A stretch of DNA of 64,000 bases, taken from positions 32,231-96,230 of the forward strand of contig DUBM01000013.1 of assembly GCA_012960305.1 (NCBI GenBank), in the 5' to 3' direction. The first letter of the stretch is position 1, and each line of letters opens with the position of its first letter. Origin of the DNA: Gammaproteobacteria bacterium. GTDB taxonomy: Bacteria > Pseudomonadota > Gammaproteobacteria > Pseudomonadales > Pseudohongiellaceae. The translations under genes and the position numbers were made by a program. A model generated the notes under the pieces. That model did not search any database. It was not told where the DNA came from and worked only from the letters and a program-made list of their open reading frames with translations. Positions 1 to 9,871 of the stretch are shown in pieces.

Positions 1-810
1 AAGGACTACAGCAAAATAAAGGACCAGTTTCGCCCGGCACACGCTGATTACACCTATCAGAAAAAGTATGGAATCAGAGATTACCGCGGTGGAGGCAGGG
101 CTTCTGCCCGGGAAACCGCAATGCGGGTCGCTGCTGGAGCCATTGCCAAGAAATACTTACTGGAAGCCTGTGGTACCCAAGTACGCGGTTACTTGAGCCA
201 GCTAGGTCCAATTAAGATTGATACAGTTGATTACGCAGAAATAGAGCAAAACCCGTTTTTCTGTCCTGACCTGACTAAAGTTCCCCAAATGGAGGAATAC
301 ATGGCAGCCTTAGGAAAAGAAGGGAACTCCATTGGGGCGCGCATTACTGTGATAGCCAGAAATGTTCCTGTAGGACTAGGTGAGCCGATTTTTGATCGCT
401 TAGATGCTGAAATAGCGAAAGCACTTATGAGCATAAATGCGGTTAAAGGCGTGGAGATCGGCGCGGGGTTTGATTCGATTGGGCAGAAAGGCTCAGAACA
501 TCGAGATGAAATTACGGAAGAAGGATTTCTCAGTAACAATGCTGGTGGAATCCTCGGTGGCATATCTAGCGGGCAGGATATCATCGCGAATTTGGCTCTC
601 AAGCCTACCTCAAGCATCCGTATTCCCGGCAAATCAATTAATATTGTTGGTGAAGCTGCGGAAGTCGTTACCACTGGCCGACACGACCCATGTGTTGGGA
701 TTCGAGCTACGCCAATAGCCGAAGCAATGATGGCAATAGTTCTAATGGACCACCTTCTACGAGATAGAGGGCAAACCGGCCTCCAGCGAACGACGACTTC
801 TTCAGCCTAG
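1..810 (+). CDS. aroC: Chorismate synthase, 5' end cut off by the window
   Basis: Chorismate synthase makes chorismate from 5-enolpyruvylshikimate-3-phosphate using reduced FMN, the last common step to aromatic amino acids, folate and quinones. The frame is open from base 1 and begins inside the conserved region: residues read as [20 protein letters not shown], followed by the family hallmark [14 protein letters not shown], and later [12 protein letters not shown] and the [13 protein letters not shown] block. About 269 residues are visible of a protein that is usually about 360, so roughly the N-terminal quarter is missing to the left. An internal ATG at 121 is not the true start because the conserved sequence runs upstream of it. 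The 3' end is complete and followed by an AT-rich gap before leuC. Confidence 0.97.
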   Translation, partial: KDYSKIKDQFRPAHADYTYQKKYGIRDYRGGGRASARETAMRVAAGAIAKKYLLEACGTQVRGYLSQLGPIKIDTVDYAEIEQNPFFCPDLTKVPQMEEYMAALGKEGNSIGARITVIARNVPVGLGEPIFDRLDAEIAKALMSINAVKGVEIGAGFDSIGQKGSEHRDEITEEGFLSNNAGGILGGISSGQDIIANLALKPTSSIRIPGKSINIVGEAAEVVTTGRHDPCVGIRATPIAEAMMAIVLMDHLLRDRGQTGLQRTTTSSA

Positions 811-931
811 AATACTCGGTGTTTCAGCCTCTCGATTACAGCAAACCAGCGGAAATAATTATAATTAAAAATTAATAAATACAATAAGTTAAATGTATTA
901 TTTAATAGACTAGATTAATTTGGTGAGGAAA

Positions 932-2353
932 ATGACAGCTAAGACCCTTTACGACAAAATTTGGGAGGCGCACCTGGTAAAACAACGGGGTGACGGAACT
1001 GCTCTGATCTACATAGATCGTCATTTAATTCATGAAGTGACTTCGCCACAGGCATTTGAGGGGCTTCGTCTTGCAGGCCGAAAGCCGTGGCGGGCTGACG
1101 CTAATTTCGCTACTCCGGATCACAACATCCCAACGACCAGTGAAGAGCGAAATCAAGGGCTTGAAGGTATCAAAGATCCTGTGTCTAAAATCCAGGTGAC
1201 CACTCTTGGTGATAACTGTAAAGAATTTGACATCTTCGAACTTGATATGAACGATGCCAGACAAGGAATTGTGCATGTAGTGGGTCCCGAGCAGGGAGCT
1301 ACATTACCGGGAATGACGATCGTCTGCGGTGATTCTCATACCTCGACACATGGTGCTTTGGGCGCTCTAGCTCACGGTATTGGGACCTCTGAGGTTGAGC
1401 ACGTACTGGCGACACAATGCCTGATGCAGAAGAAAATGAAGAATATGCAAGTACGTATTGATGGTCAGCTTAAGACTGGAGTAACAGCGAAAGACGTGGT
1501 GTTGGCTATTATTGGGGAAATCGGCACAGCCGGTGGAACCGGCTATACCATTGAGTTTGCAGGAGAAGTTATCCGGTCTTTGAGCATCGAAGGGCGTATG
1601 ACTGTTTGCAACATGGCTATCGAAGCAGGTGCAAGAGCAGGCTTAATTGCTGTTGATGAAGCTACTGTTGAGTACATCAAAGGGCGGCCATTCGCACCTT
1701 CAGGGGAGCTATTTGTGAAGGCCGCAGTGTCGTGGAGATCACTGGTAAGTGACGTTGATGCGGCCTTTGATCAAGTGGTGGTGCTTGATGGCGCTGAGAT
1801 TGAACCACAGGTAACTTGGGGAACATCACCAGAAATGGTTGCTTCTATTAACGGATTAATCCCAGATCCAACAAAAGAAACTGACGAGACACGCCGTGGC
1901 AACATTGAACAAGCCCTTTATTACATGGGACTCACCGGCGGTACGGCAATTCAGGCAATCCAACTAGACTGTGTATTTATTGGCTCCTGTACTAATTCGC
2001 GAATAGAAGATCTTCGAGAAGCGGCTAGTATTGTAGCTGGCAAGCAAGTTGCAAAAACGGTTGAATTAGCGATGGTTGTGCCGGGGTCAGGTTTGGTTAA
2101 GCAACAGGCAGAGGATGAAGGCCTCGACAAGATTTTCATCAAAGCGGGGCTTGAGTGGCGAGAACCAGGTTGCTCTATGTGTCTTGCTATGAATGCTGAT
2201 CAGCTTGGCGAGGGCAAGCATTGTGCTTCTACTTCAAATCGAAATTTCGAAGGCCGGCAAGGCTTTGGTGGACGAACCCATCTTGTCAGTCCGGCGATGG
2301 CCGCGGCTGCTGCGATTCATGGCCATTTTGTGGATGTCAGAGAGTTAGTTTAG
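932..2353 (+). CDS. leuC: 3-isopropylmalate dehydratase, large subunit
   Basis: LeuC with LeuD isomerises 2-isopropylmalate to 3-isopropylmalate in leucine synthesis and carries a 4Fe-4S cluster. The aconitase-family cluster ligands are visible as Cys353 (in FIGSCTNSR) and Cys414 and Cys417 (in GCSMC). I place the start at ATG 932, giving 473 residues, close to the usual length; a GTGAGGA ribosome site lies just before it. The frame also opens upstream at TTG 920 and GTG 923, but these would sit on top of that site. leuD follows after 51 bases, so the two are probably co-transcribed. The 120 bases upstream are very AT-rich and probably hold the promoter; I see no leucine-rich leader peptide. 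Confidence 0.97.
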   Translation: MTAKTLYDKIWEAHLVKQRGDGTALIYIDRHLIHEVTSPQAFEGLRLAGRKPWRADANFATPDHNIPTTSEERNQGLEGIKDPVSKIQVTTLGDNCKEFDIFELDMNDARQGIVHVVGPEQGATLPGMTIVCGDSHTSTHGALGALAHGIGTSEVEHVLATQCLMQKKMKNMQVRIDGQLKTGVTAKDVVLAIIGEIGTAGGTGYTIEFAGEVIRSLSIEGRMTVCNMAIEAGARAGLIAVDEATVEYIKGRPFAPSGELFVKAAVSWRSLVSDVDAAFDQVVVLDGAEIEPQVTWGTSPEMVASINGLIPDPTKETDETRRGNIEQALYYMGLTGGTAIQAIQLDCVFIGSCTNSRIEDLREAASIVAGKQVAKTVELAMVVPGSGLVKQQAEDEGLDKIFIKAGLEWREPGCSMCLAMNADQLGEGKHCASTSNRNFEGRQGFGGRTHLVSPAMAAAAAIHGHFVDVRELV

Positions 2354-2404
2354 AAAGGCATTTTAATTATTTATTCATTATATTCAATAGATTAAGATAG
2401 ACTT

Positions 2405-3055
2405 ATGAGAAAATTTATCACAGAAAAAGGCATTGTTCTCCCACTTGATAGAGCCAATGTCGATACCGACTTTATTATCCCGAAGCAGTTCCTCAAATCT
2501 ATTAAGCGTAGCGGGTTTGGGGTCAACTTATTCGACGAGCATCGCTATCTTGATAAAGGTCAGCCCGATGCTGACAACAGCGGTCGACCAATAAATCCAG
2601 ACTTCGTTCTTAATCAGCCCCGTTATGCTGGCTCGAGCATTCTTCTGGCAAAAGATAACTTTGGCTGCGGATCCAGCAGAGAGCATGCACCCTGGGCGCT
2701 GGATGACTATGGTTTTCGTGCGGTTTTGGCCCCGAGCTATGCAGATATATTCTTTAACAATTGTTTTAAAAACGGGCTTTTACCAATTGTCTTGGATCGA
2801 GATATCATTTTCCAGTTATTTGACGAAGTAGGAAATTCTGCCGGTTACCAATTAAGTATCGACCTAGCCTCGCAGAAAATCACTAAGCCTGATGGTTCGG
2901 CGATAGGCTTTGAAGTGGACGAGTTTCGTAAACACTGCCTACTGAACGGTCTAGATGATATTGGCCTCACCCTCGAAGACGCTGAGGCGATCCGTCAATT
3001 TGAAGAAAATTGGCGTAAAACCTCCCCCTGGTATTTCCCCCAAGCGACCACCTAG
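2405..3055 (+). CDS. leuD: 3-isopropylmalate dehydratase, small subunit
   Basis: LeuD is the swivelling small subunit of isopropylmalate isomerase and completes the active site of LeuC. The 216-residue length is normal for the proteobacterial form. The signature [13 protein letters not shown] is at residues 87-99, and the N-terminus ([20 protein letters not shown]) is typical. It lies 51 bases after leuC. In pseudomonads the next gene is leuB, but here only a 116-base gap separates leuD from asd, so the isopropylmalate dehydrogenase must be encoded elsewhere or be missing. Confidence 0.97.
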   Translation: MRKFITEKGIVLPLDRANVDTDFIIPKQFLKSIKRSGFGVNLFDEHRYLDKGQPDADNSGRPINPDFVLNQPRYAGSSILLAKDNFGCGSSREHAPWALDDYGFRAVLAPSYADIFFNNCFKNGLLPIVLDRDIIFQLFDEVGNSAGYQLSIDLASQKITKPDGSAIGFEVDEFRKHCLLNGLDDIGLTLEDAEAIRQFEENWRKTSPWYFPQATT

Positions 3056-3171
3056 TAAAAAGCGATTGTTACTAGTGGTTAAGAAAAACCAGAGCGTATT
3101 AAATATAAATCAGCTAGCTAGGTTTTGGCTAAAATTAAACCTGCCTGCTGGAGAACGAGAGAGAAATAGAG

Positions 3172-4191
3172 ATGAGTAAGTATGATATTGCTGTAGTTGG
3201 AGCTACTGGTGCGGTTGGAGAAGCTTTGTTGGAAATACTGGGTGAGCGAGATTTTCCGGTAAACAATGTCTATGCTCTTGCAAGTGAGCGATCTGCAGGC
3301 AACACAGTGATGTTTAGGAATAAGCCTCTGATAGTGCAAGATCTGGCTGATTTTGACTTTAGTCAAGTCCAAATAGGCTTATTTTCAGCTGGCGGCAGTA
3401 TCTCAGCTGAATTTGCCCCAAAGGCAGCAGCCTCGGGCTGTGTGGTCATAGACAATACTTCTCATTTTCGTTATGACGACGACATTCCGCTGGTCATTCC
3501 AGAGGTGAATCCTGATGCAATCGGTCAATACACGAGGCGAAATATCATAGCTAACCCCAATTGCTCTACGATTCAGATGTTGGTTGCGCTTAAGCCTATC
3601 TATGATGCTGTGGGCATTAAGCGAATTAGTGTAGCTACGTATCAAGCTGTTTCTGGCACTGGAAAAGAGGCAGTTAGCGAATTAGCCAAGCAGACTGGAG
3701 AGCTATTAAATGGCAGAGTGGCGGAGACAGAGGTCTACCCACGCCAAATAGCCTTTAATGTGCTACCCCATATCGATAGCTTTATGGAAAACGGCTATAC
3801 AAAGGAAGAAATGAAAATGAATTGGGAGACGCGAAAGATCTTTGCGGATGATTCAATTCAAATTAGCGCAACCTGTGTGCGGGTCCCTGTATTCTATGGA
3901 CATTCGGAGGCGATTCAGATTGAAACCGGCGCAGCTATAACTGATCAAGAAGTGCGCGACTTGCTAGAGAAAGCACCAGGGGTGACAGTTATGGACAAGC
4001 GGACTGATGGGGGTTATCCAACGGCGGTTCACGAATCTGCGGGTCAAGACCCAGTTTTCGTAGGTCGAATCCGGCAAGATATCTCATTCCCCAATGGTCT
4101 AAATCTTTGGGTGGTTGCTGATAACGTCCGGAAAGGAGCTGCTCTTAACTCGATTCAGATTGCTGAAGAGTTGATAAAAAGCTACTTATAA
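3172..4191 (+). CDS. asd: Aspartate-semialdehyde dehydrogenase
   Basis: Asd reduces aspartyl-4-phosphate to aspartate semialdehyde with NADPH, feeding lysine/diaminopimelate, threonine and methionine synthesis in the cytoplasm. The N-terminal dinucleotide loop GATGAVG is at residues 10-16 and the catalytic cysteine is Cys131 in NPNCST. The 339-residue length matches the shorter Asd form widespread in bacteria. The ATG at 3172 is preceded by a purine-rich stretch (gagagaaatagag). Its position between leuCD and fimV is the usual gammaproteobacterial order apart from the absent leuB. Confidence 0.96.
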   Translation: MSKYDIAVVGATGAVGEALLEILGERDFPVNNVYALASERSAGNTVMFRNKPLIVQDLADFDFSQVQIGLFSAGGSISAEFAPKAAASGCVVIDNTSHFRYDDDIPLVIPEVNPDAIGQYTRRNIIANPNCSTIQMLVALKPIYDAVGIKRISVATYQAVSGTGKEAVSELAKQTGELLNGRVAETEVYPRQIAFNVLPHIDSFMENGYTKEEMKMNWETRKIFADDSIQISATCVRVPVFYGHSEAIQIETGAAITDQEVRDLLEKAPGVTVMDKRTDGGYPTAVHESAGQDPVFVGRIRQDISFPNGLNLWVVADNVRKGAALNSIQIAEELIKSYL

Positions 4192-4336
4192 TGAATACTT
4201 GCGCGATATAGTGAAGATTATTTCTTAATTGATCTTGAGAGCTAAGCATTAGTATCCACTAACAAAAAATTAATCTGGGGTTAGTAACGAGCGTTTGTCG
4301 TACGACTTATTTAGGCTTGTTAAGAGAAAAGGCGCT

Positions 4337-6172
4337 ATGTTACGTAAAACCGCAGTTTTATTGACTTTACAACTCTTCAGTATGGCGACACAGGTGCATG
4401 CCTTGGAGCTAGGCTCGGTTACAGTTGAATCTGCGCTGAACCAGCCTTTACAGGTACGTATTGAGGTGATTCAGCTAGGTTCTACAAGGCTGGAGGATGT
4501 CAATATCCAGATGGCTTCTCAAGATGTGTTTGTCGATGTAGGTATTGATAGGGTTGGTTTTCTCTCCAATATCCGTTTTGACGTCGTTGCTGACAATACT
4601 GGTAATTATGTAGTCTTAAGCACCAACCAGATAGTTCAAGACCCCTCCCTTAGCTTTGTTCTCGAAACACGCTGGCCCAGTGGGCGTCAGTTGTCGATGC
4701 ATACTGTGTCATTGGATCTGCCTGTTTTTAATGACCAGGGTGTTTCGCAAAGAGTACAGCAGCCAGTCAGCCAAGTATTGCGTCCGCCGTCGTCAAATTC
4801 TTCCTCGGCAGCAAGTGCTGCGTCTGAAGAAATTCAGACTATTTCGACCAGTGCTGCTAATTCTTTGTCTGAGATTGCTGTGCAGGTTAGACCGAATGAG
4901 TCCGTAACAGTTGAACAAACGATGTTGGCTATACAAGAGCTAAATCCTGATGCATTTAATGATGGCAACATTAATCGCATGCGAAGTGGCGAAATATTGC
5001 GAGTTCCAAATCTGGTAGAAGTTCAGGCTATTGATCCTCGCGAAGCCGTTACTATAGTGAATCGCCAGAATCGACAAGTTCACGTTGAGCCTTTAGCAGC
5101 ACCTGTTGATGCAGAGCCGGGTCAATCAGCGCCACAGCAAGGTCAACTAAGCTTAATAATTGGCGATCCCGGTGCAATTAATGCCAGTGAGCTTAGCGAT
5201 GCAGAAAATGACGAGTATGATCGAAGGGTAGCTGAACTTGAAAACCAGTTGGCCTTAAGTCAAGAAGAAGCAGATCGTGCTCGTATAGAGCGGGAAGAAC
5301 TGGATTCGCGGCTTGAAGACCTAGAATCTCAAATTGATTCTGCGCAAGAAATACTTCGCTTACAAGATTTGCAATTAGCTCAGTTACAAGAGTCTTTATT
5401 GCGGGCGGCGGTGGCTGCCACTGAAGCGCGCCAGGCAGCACGTGCAGCGGAGCGGGCCACAGCCGAACAGCCTATTGCTCGCTCACCAAGCTTGCTTGAC
5501 GACATACTTCGAATTGTGACTAGCAATACATTAATGCTGATTATTGCTGTTGGACTCATAATCTCTTTATTGGTTAGTTTATTGTTACGCCGCAATCGCG
5601 CTAACAAGCCCGACGATGATGAATTGGACGAATTAGCAGAAAAAGAATTTGATGATGCCAGTAATGAAGGTGATAGCGAATATTCTAAAGGTGATGAGGC
5701 TGTAACTGAGGAAACCGGATCCGATGATGTGGCAGAGGAAGTGGCTCTAGCGTTTGATATTGGTGGTGGGGATGACAGCAGCACAAACAGTGAAAAGGGT
5801 GAGGCTCAGGAAGATGGGGAAAAAACTATTGATGACGAGGCTACTAAGGCAGAGTTTTCTCCAGAAGAGTCAGTGGTTGACGATGTTGAGGCGGTAAGTT
5901 TCAGCGCTGATGTGAGCTCCGATTCTGGTGAGGTTTTTAATTTTGACCTTGATGAGGTTGAAATTGAATCGGTCGCCGGTATTGAAGAGGTCGAAATGCT
6001 ATCAGATGATGAAGAGGTAGCAACTAAGTTAGAGCTTGCCTATGCTTATCAGAAGATGGGTGATGTTGACGGTGCAAAAGAAATCTTGCGAGAAGTGATC
6101 TCTGAAGGTACTCGTGAGCAAATGAAGGAAGCCAAAACCTTGCTTGAAACTATCGATAAGGTAAGCGACTAA
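4337..6172 (+). CDS. fimV: FimV-like inner-membrane LysM protein
   Basis: FimV-family proteins sit in the inner membrane, bind peptidoglycan and organise the cell pole, including type IV pili and signalling in pseudomonads. From ATG 4337 the protein is 611 residues: a signal peptide cleaved near VHA-LELG (residue 22), the conserved FimV N-terminal domain (LGSVTVESALNQPLQ), a LysM-like stretch around 180-225, a coiled coil around 300-380, a membrane helix around 400-425 (LMLIIAVGLIISLLVSLLLR), a very acidic region, and the short helical FimV C-terminal domain (LELAYAYQKMGDVDGA). An in-frame TTG at 4295 would add 14 residues before the signal peptide and is unlikely. At 611 residues it is shorter than the roughly 900 residues of Pseudomonas FimV. 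No pilus genes are in the window. Confidence 0.88.
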   Translation: MLRKTAVLLTLQLFSMATQVHALELGSVTVESALNQPLQVRIEVIQLGSTRLEDVNIQMASQDVFVDVGIDRVGFLSNIRFDVVADNTGNYVVLSTNQIVQDPSLSFVLETRWPSGRQLSMHTVSLDLPVFNDQGVSQRVQQPVSQVLRPPSSNSSSAASAASEEIQTISTSAANSLSEIAVQVRPNESVTVEQTMLAIQELNPDAFNDGNINRMRSGEILRVPNLVEVQAIDPREAVTIVNRQNRQVHVEPLAAPVDAEPGQSAPQQGQLSLIIGDPGAINASELSDAENDEYDRRVAELENQLALSQEEADRARIEREELDSRLEDLESQIDSAQEILRLQDLQLAQLQESLLRAAVAATEARQAARAAERATAEQPIARSPSLLDDILRIVTSNTLMLIIAVGLIISLLVSLLLRRNRANKPDDDELDELAEKEFDDASNEGDSEYSKGDEAVTEETGSDDVAEEVALAFDIGGGDDSSTNSEKGEAQEDGEKTIDDEATKAEFSPEESVVDDVEAVSFSADVSSDSGEVFNFDLDEVEIESVAGIEEVEMLSDDEEVATKLELAYAYQKMGDVDGAKEILREVISEGTREQMKEAKTLLETIDKVSD

Positions 6173-6200
6173 TTAGTCTAATAAATGGTCCTGCAATAAC

Positions 6201-7046
6201 TTGTTAAACTCTGCACTATCCAAGATAGAAACCCCTTCTTTGCAAAAGATTGCTGTCATTATTGAATACGACGGTGCTAAATATTCTGGCTGGCAGAAGC
6301 AAAGCTCGCCCATTCAAGAAACGGTTCAAGAAAAATTAGAAGCGGCACTGAGCAAGATTGCTGATAGTTCGATCAAGACTTATTGTGCTGGTAGAACCGA
6401 TACTGGTGTACACGCAACCACTCAAGTGGTGCATTTTGAAACTCCGATAGACCGAGGCGCTAAAGCTTGGGAAGCTGGGTCTAACAGTCTGTTACCGCCA
6501 AGTATAAGGGTAATTTGCTCAAAACCTGTAAAAAACAAGTTCCATGCGAGGTTCTCAGCAGAAGCACGGCGATATCATTATATTATCCAAGAGCGAAAAA
6601 CAACTAGTGCTGTTCTTGCCGGGAAAATCACCCAAAGCCGGTCAATACTAAACAGTGAAGTTATGAACTTGGCAGCTGCCGCGCTGATTGGGGAGCAAGA
6701 TTTTTCGGCGTTTCGTGCTGCCGGCTGTCAATCCAAGACTGCATTCAGAAATGTAATTAGAGCGAAAATTGTTAGGCAAAGAGGGTTTTTAGTCTTCGAC
6801 ATAATAGCTAACGCTTTCTTGCAGCACATGGTGCGCAATATTGTAGGCGCTCTGTTGGAGATTGGCCGCGAGGAGCGCAAGCCAAGTTGGGTAGAGGGGT
6901 TGTTAGCAGGTAAAGATCGGACCCTAGGAGCCGTTACAGCTCCTCCTGACGGACTCTATCTGGTGGGAGTTCAATACCCAGAAGAATTTGCCTTGCCTTC
7001 AGCCTATGTTGTGCCTCCGTTTTTATCACCAATCCCGTTAGACTGA
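6201..7046 (+). CDS. truA: tRNA pseudouridine(38-40) synthase
   Basis: TruA converts uridines 38-40 in the anticodon arm of many tRNAs to pseudouridine. The catalytic aspartate is Asp67 within CAGRTDTGVHA, and the FHARFSAEARRYHY and HMVRNIVG motifs are present; 281 residues is slightly long. There is no ATG between the in-frame stop at 6174 and the conserved GWQKQ region, so the start must be non-ATG; TTG 6201 is the best candidate, with TTG 6240 as an alternative. It follows fimV after 28 bases and precedes trpF, the normal order in this group. Confidence 0.95.
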   Translation: MLNSALSKIETPSLQKIAVIIEYDGAKYSGWQKQSSPIQETVQEKLEAALSKIADSSIKTYCAGRTDTGVHATTQVVHFETPIDRGAKAWEAGSNSLLPPSIRVICSKPVKNKFHARFSAEARRYHYIIQERKTTSAVLAGKITQSRSILNSEVMNLAAAALIGEQDFSAFRAAGCQSKTAFRNVIRAKIVRQRGFLVFDIIANAFLQHMVRNIVGALLEIGREERKPSWVEGLLAGKDRTLGAVTAPPDGLYLVGVQYPEEFALPSAYVVPPFLSPIPLD

Positions 7047-7103
7047 TCGGATGTCTGGAGCTCACATAGAATTATTTTTGCGAAGTTCGTTAGCTGCAAA
7101 CAG

Positions 7104-7778
7104 TTGAATTTGCTACCATTCGATTCTTTAAAGAACCTCAGCCCTGCCTTGTCTAATATCTGGATAAAAATTTGTGGAATCACTCGAGAAGAGGATGCGG
7201 CTTCGGCTGTAATGCTTGGAGCGAGTGCTATTGGTTTGGTTTTTTTTGCGGGTAGTGCCCGGGGAGTAACTGCTGAGGATGTTTTAACAATCTTGCCTAA
7301 TCAGCTCACAGGGACTAAGGTCTTTGGCCTTTTCGTAAATCCATCTGCAGAGGATGTTCGGGTAGTCTTGGCTACAGCGAGGGTTGATTGTCTACAATTT
7401 CATGGTGAGGAAAGCGAGGCTTTTTGCGCTTCATTCAACAAGCCTTACATGAAAGCATTTAGAGTAAAGGCCGACGCGAATCTGGAGTCAGAAATTCAGG
7501 AGTATTCTAGTGCGGATTTAATATTGCTAGATACCTATGATGAAAAGGTGCCGGGTGGAACTGGTAAATCGTTTGATTGGACATTGGCAGAAAGCATAAG
7601 AAGAGATAGTGATATTAGATTAGTACTTGCAGGCGGCCTCAATCCTAGTAATGTGAGCACGGCCGTGCAAAGACTGCATCCATTTGGAATCGATGTCAGT
7701 AGTGGTGTCGAGTCAGCGCCACGACTAAAAGATTTTAACAAAATGAAGAAATTTATCGAAGGAGCTAGAAGTGTCTAA
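7104..7778 (+). CDS. trpF: Phosphoribosylanthranilate isomerase
   Basis: TrpF catalyses the Amadori rearrangement of phosphoribosylanthranilate in tryptophan synthesis. The family start [12 protein letters not shown] is clear with catalytic Cys24, and LLDTYD and DVSSGVES near the end complete the barrel signature. The enzyme normally begins only a few residues before KICG; here TTG 7104 would give about 20 extra residues and TTG 7149 about 5. No ATG or GTG is available between the truA stop and KICG, so the start is a TTG and its exact position is uncertain. Its last 8 bases overlap trpB, which suggests translational coupling. Confidence 0.95.
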   Translation: MNLLPFDSLKNLSPALSNIWIKICGITREEDAASAVMLGASAIGLVFFAGSARGVTAEDVLTILPNQLTGTKVFGLFVNPSAEDVRVVLATARVDCLQFHGEESEAFCASFNKPYMKAFRVKADANLESEIQEYSSADLILLDTYDEKVPGGTGKSFDWTLAESIRRDSDIRLVLAGGLNPSNVSTAVQRLHPFGIDVSSGVESAPRLKDFNKMKKFIEGARSV

Positions 7779-9021
7779 TAATGAATCCACTGACCCTGAA
7801 TTCGGTAAACATGAATCCAGTAACATGGAATTCAAGGGGCCAGATAGCAGTGGCCATTTTGGACCCTATGGAGGAATTTTCGTAGGCGAAACATTAATCG
7901 CTGCGGTAGAAGAACTTGCAGAAGTCTATGATAGGCTCTCGAAAGAATCAGGTTTTTGGCGCGAGCTTGATAGTGATCTTGCTCATTATGTTGGTCGACC
8001 ATCACCATTGTATTTCGCTGAAAGGTTAACCGAGGTTGGTGCTGGAGCGAATATCTATTTAAAGCGTGAAGATCTTAATCACACTGGAGCACACAAAATA
8101 AATAATACAATTGGCCAGGCCTTGCTGGCTAAACATATGGGTAAGACCAGGATCATTGCAGAAACCGGTGCTGGACAGCATGGCGTTGCGAGTGCCACCG
8201 TTGCTGCGAGGCTTGGGCTAGAATGCTGTGTCTACATGGGAGCCGACGACATAATTCGTCAGGCACCTAATGTTTACCGAATGAAACTGTTAGGTGCCCA
8301 TGTGGTTTCAGTAGAATCAGGTTCTCGTACGCTAAAAGACGCGATGAACGAAGCCTTAAGGGATTGGGCCACCAATGTAGATAATACTTATTATATTATT
8401 GGAACTGTGGCTGGGCCTCATCCCTACCCGCAATTAGTTAGAGATTTTCAATGTGTCATAGGACGTGAGGCAAAGGGGCAATCAATAGCTCAGACTGGTC
8501 GCTTGCCAGATGCCTTGGTTGCCTGTGTAGGGGGAGGTTCTAATGCAATTGGTTTGTTTCATCCTTTTCTCGAAGATGAATCTGTAACCATGTATGGGGT
8601 GGAGGCCGGCGGTAATGGTTTAGATACCCCTGAGCATGCCGCGCCCTTGTGTGCAGGGAAGCCGGGTGTATTACATGGCAATCGTACGTATTTAATGACT
8701 GATGAAGGTGGTCAAATTATGGAGACCCATTCAATCTCCGCCGGACTGGATTATCCCGGCGTCGGTCCAGAGCACTCTTGGTTGAAAGATTTGAAACGGG
8801 TAAAATATGTAGCAGCGACAGATAAGGAGGCGCTTTCGGCATTCCATGATCTAACTGAATTGGAAGGAATTATTCCAGCTTTGGAGTCGAGTCATGCTGT
8901 TGCCTATGGAATGCAGCTGGCAAAGGAAATGAAGCGAGGTCAAAACATAATAATTAATCTATCTGGCCGTGGTGATAAAGATATCGAAACCGTGGCTCGC
9001 CTTGAAGGCATAAAGTTGTAG
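7771..9021 (+). CDS. trpB: Tryptophan synthase beta chain
   Basis: TrpB joins indole and serine to make tryptophan using pyridoxal phosphate. The PLP lysine is Lys109 in HTGAHKINN and the phosphate-binding loop GGGSNA is present. The GTG start at 7771 overlaps the trpF stop and has an AAGGAG site 7-8 bases upstream. The first 25 or so residues (two similar [10 protein letters not shown] / [14 protein letters not shown] segments) are a low-complexity extension not typical of the enzyme; initiation further in is possible. trpA follows after 7 bases. The trpFBA block sits in front of accD, whereas pseudomonads keep trpBA elsewhere. Confidence 0.97.
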   Translation: MSNNESTDPEFGKHESSNMEFKGPDSSGHFGPYGGIFVGETLIAAVEELAEVYDRLSKESGFWRELDSDLAHYVGRPSPLYFAERLTEVGAGANIYLKREDLNHTGAHKINNTIGQALLAKHMGKTRIIAETGAGQHGVASATVAARLGLECCVYMGADDIIRQAPNVYRMKLLGAHVVSVESGSRTLKDAMNEALRDWATNVDNTYYIIGTVAGPHPYPQLVRDFQCVIGREAKGQSIAQTGRLPDALVACVGGGSNAIGLFHPFLEDESVTMYGVEAGGNGLDTPEHAAPLCAGKPGVLHGNRTYLMTDEGGQIMETHSISAGLDYPGVGPEHSWLKDLKRVKYVAATDKEALSAFHDLTELEGIIPALESSHAVAYGMQLAKEMKRGQNIIINLSGRGDKDIETVARLEGIKL

Positions 9022-9028
9022 TGAATGT

Positions 9029-9847
9029 ATGAGCCGTATTCAATTAATTGCAGAGCAAGCTAAACATAATAATGCCAAGCTGCTAATTCCTTATACGGTA
9101 GCTGGTGATCCCAATATCGCTACGAGCTTATCCCTCATGCATGAGCTAGTAGCTCAGGGAGCAGATATAATCGAATTAGGGATTCCCTTCAGTGATCCAT
9201 CCTCAGATGGCCCGGTGATTCAGCGAGGCGTTGAGCGAGCCTTAAGTAAAAAAACCAATTTAACCGAAGTATTCGGGCTGGCCTTAGCATTTCGGAGGCA
9301 AAATAAGCACACACCCATAGTACTCATGGGTTATCTAAACCCTATCGAAATAATGGGCTATGAAAAATTTGCTAACGAGATGGTCGCTGCCGGTGTCGAT
9401 GGAGTCTTAATTGTCGATATGCCTCCCGCTGAGTCAGAGAAGCTCTCTGGTTTACTAGCAGAAAGAGATATTGATCTTATTTTTCTCGTGGCGCCCACCA
9501 CTACACCTTGCCGCAGTAAAGAAATTGTGCAATGCACTACCGGCTATCTCTACTATGTTTCATTGAAGGGGGTGACCGGAGCGGCGCTCACTGACTTTGA
9601 TTCAGTCACTAAGAATATTACAAAATTGCGTGAATTGAGTGATCTGCCAATTGTGATAGGTTTTGGTATAAAAGATGCAGACAGTGCCCGCGCTATGGCA
9701 GAGCTGTCCGATGGAATTGTTATTGGTAGTGCATTAGTTGAAAAAATCGCCCAGTTAGGCGATCAAGAATCGCATGAAAAAAGTCGAATAAGCCAAACCT
9801 GCGAGGTTATTGGGTTGGCGCGACAGGCTTTGAATGACATTAAATAA
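9029..9847 (+). CDS. trpA: Tryptophan synthase alpha chain
   Basis: TrpA cleaves indole-3-glycerol phosphate to indole, which is channelled to TrpB. The two catalytic acids fall at Glu49 (IIELGIPFSDP) and Asp60 (SSDGPVIQ), the same numbering as in the E. coli enzyme, which supports the ATG at 9029. The phosphate-binding GFGIKD and the IGSALV segment are present. The length of 272 is standard. It is 7 bases after trpB and 24 bases before accD, so the whole trpF-purF stretch could be one transcript. Confidence 0.97.
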   Translation: MSRIQLIAEQAKHNNAKLLIPYTVAGDPNIATSLSLMHELVAQGADIIELGIPFSDPSSDGPVIQRGVERALSKKTNLTEVFGLALAFRRQNKHTPIVLMGYLNPIEIMGYEKFANEMVAAGVDGVLIVDMPPAESEKLSGLLAERDIDLIFLVAPTTTPCRSKEIVQCTTGYLYYVSLKGVTGAALTDFDSVTKNITKLRELSDLPIVIGFGIKDADSARAMAELSDGIVIGSALVEKIAQLGDQESHEKSRISQTCEVIGLARQALNDIK

Positions 9848-9871
9848 AGTATTGTATTTAAAGGATAAATT

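Noticed and set aside
231..674. Long minus-strand frame opposite aroC
   Set aside because: Antisense shadow of a conserved gene; no family-like features.
5380..5784. Minus-strand frame rich in Ser opposite fimV
   Set aside because: Composition follows from the acidic repeats of FimV read backwards.
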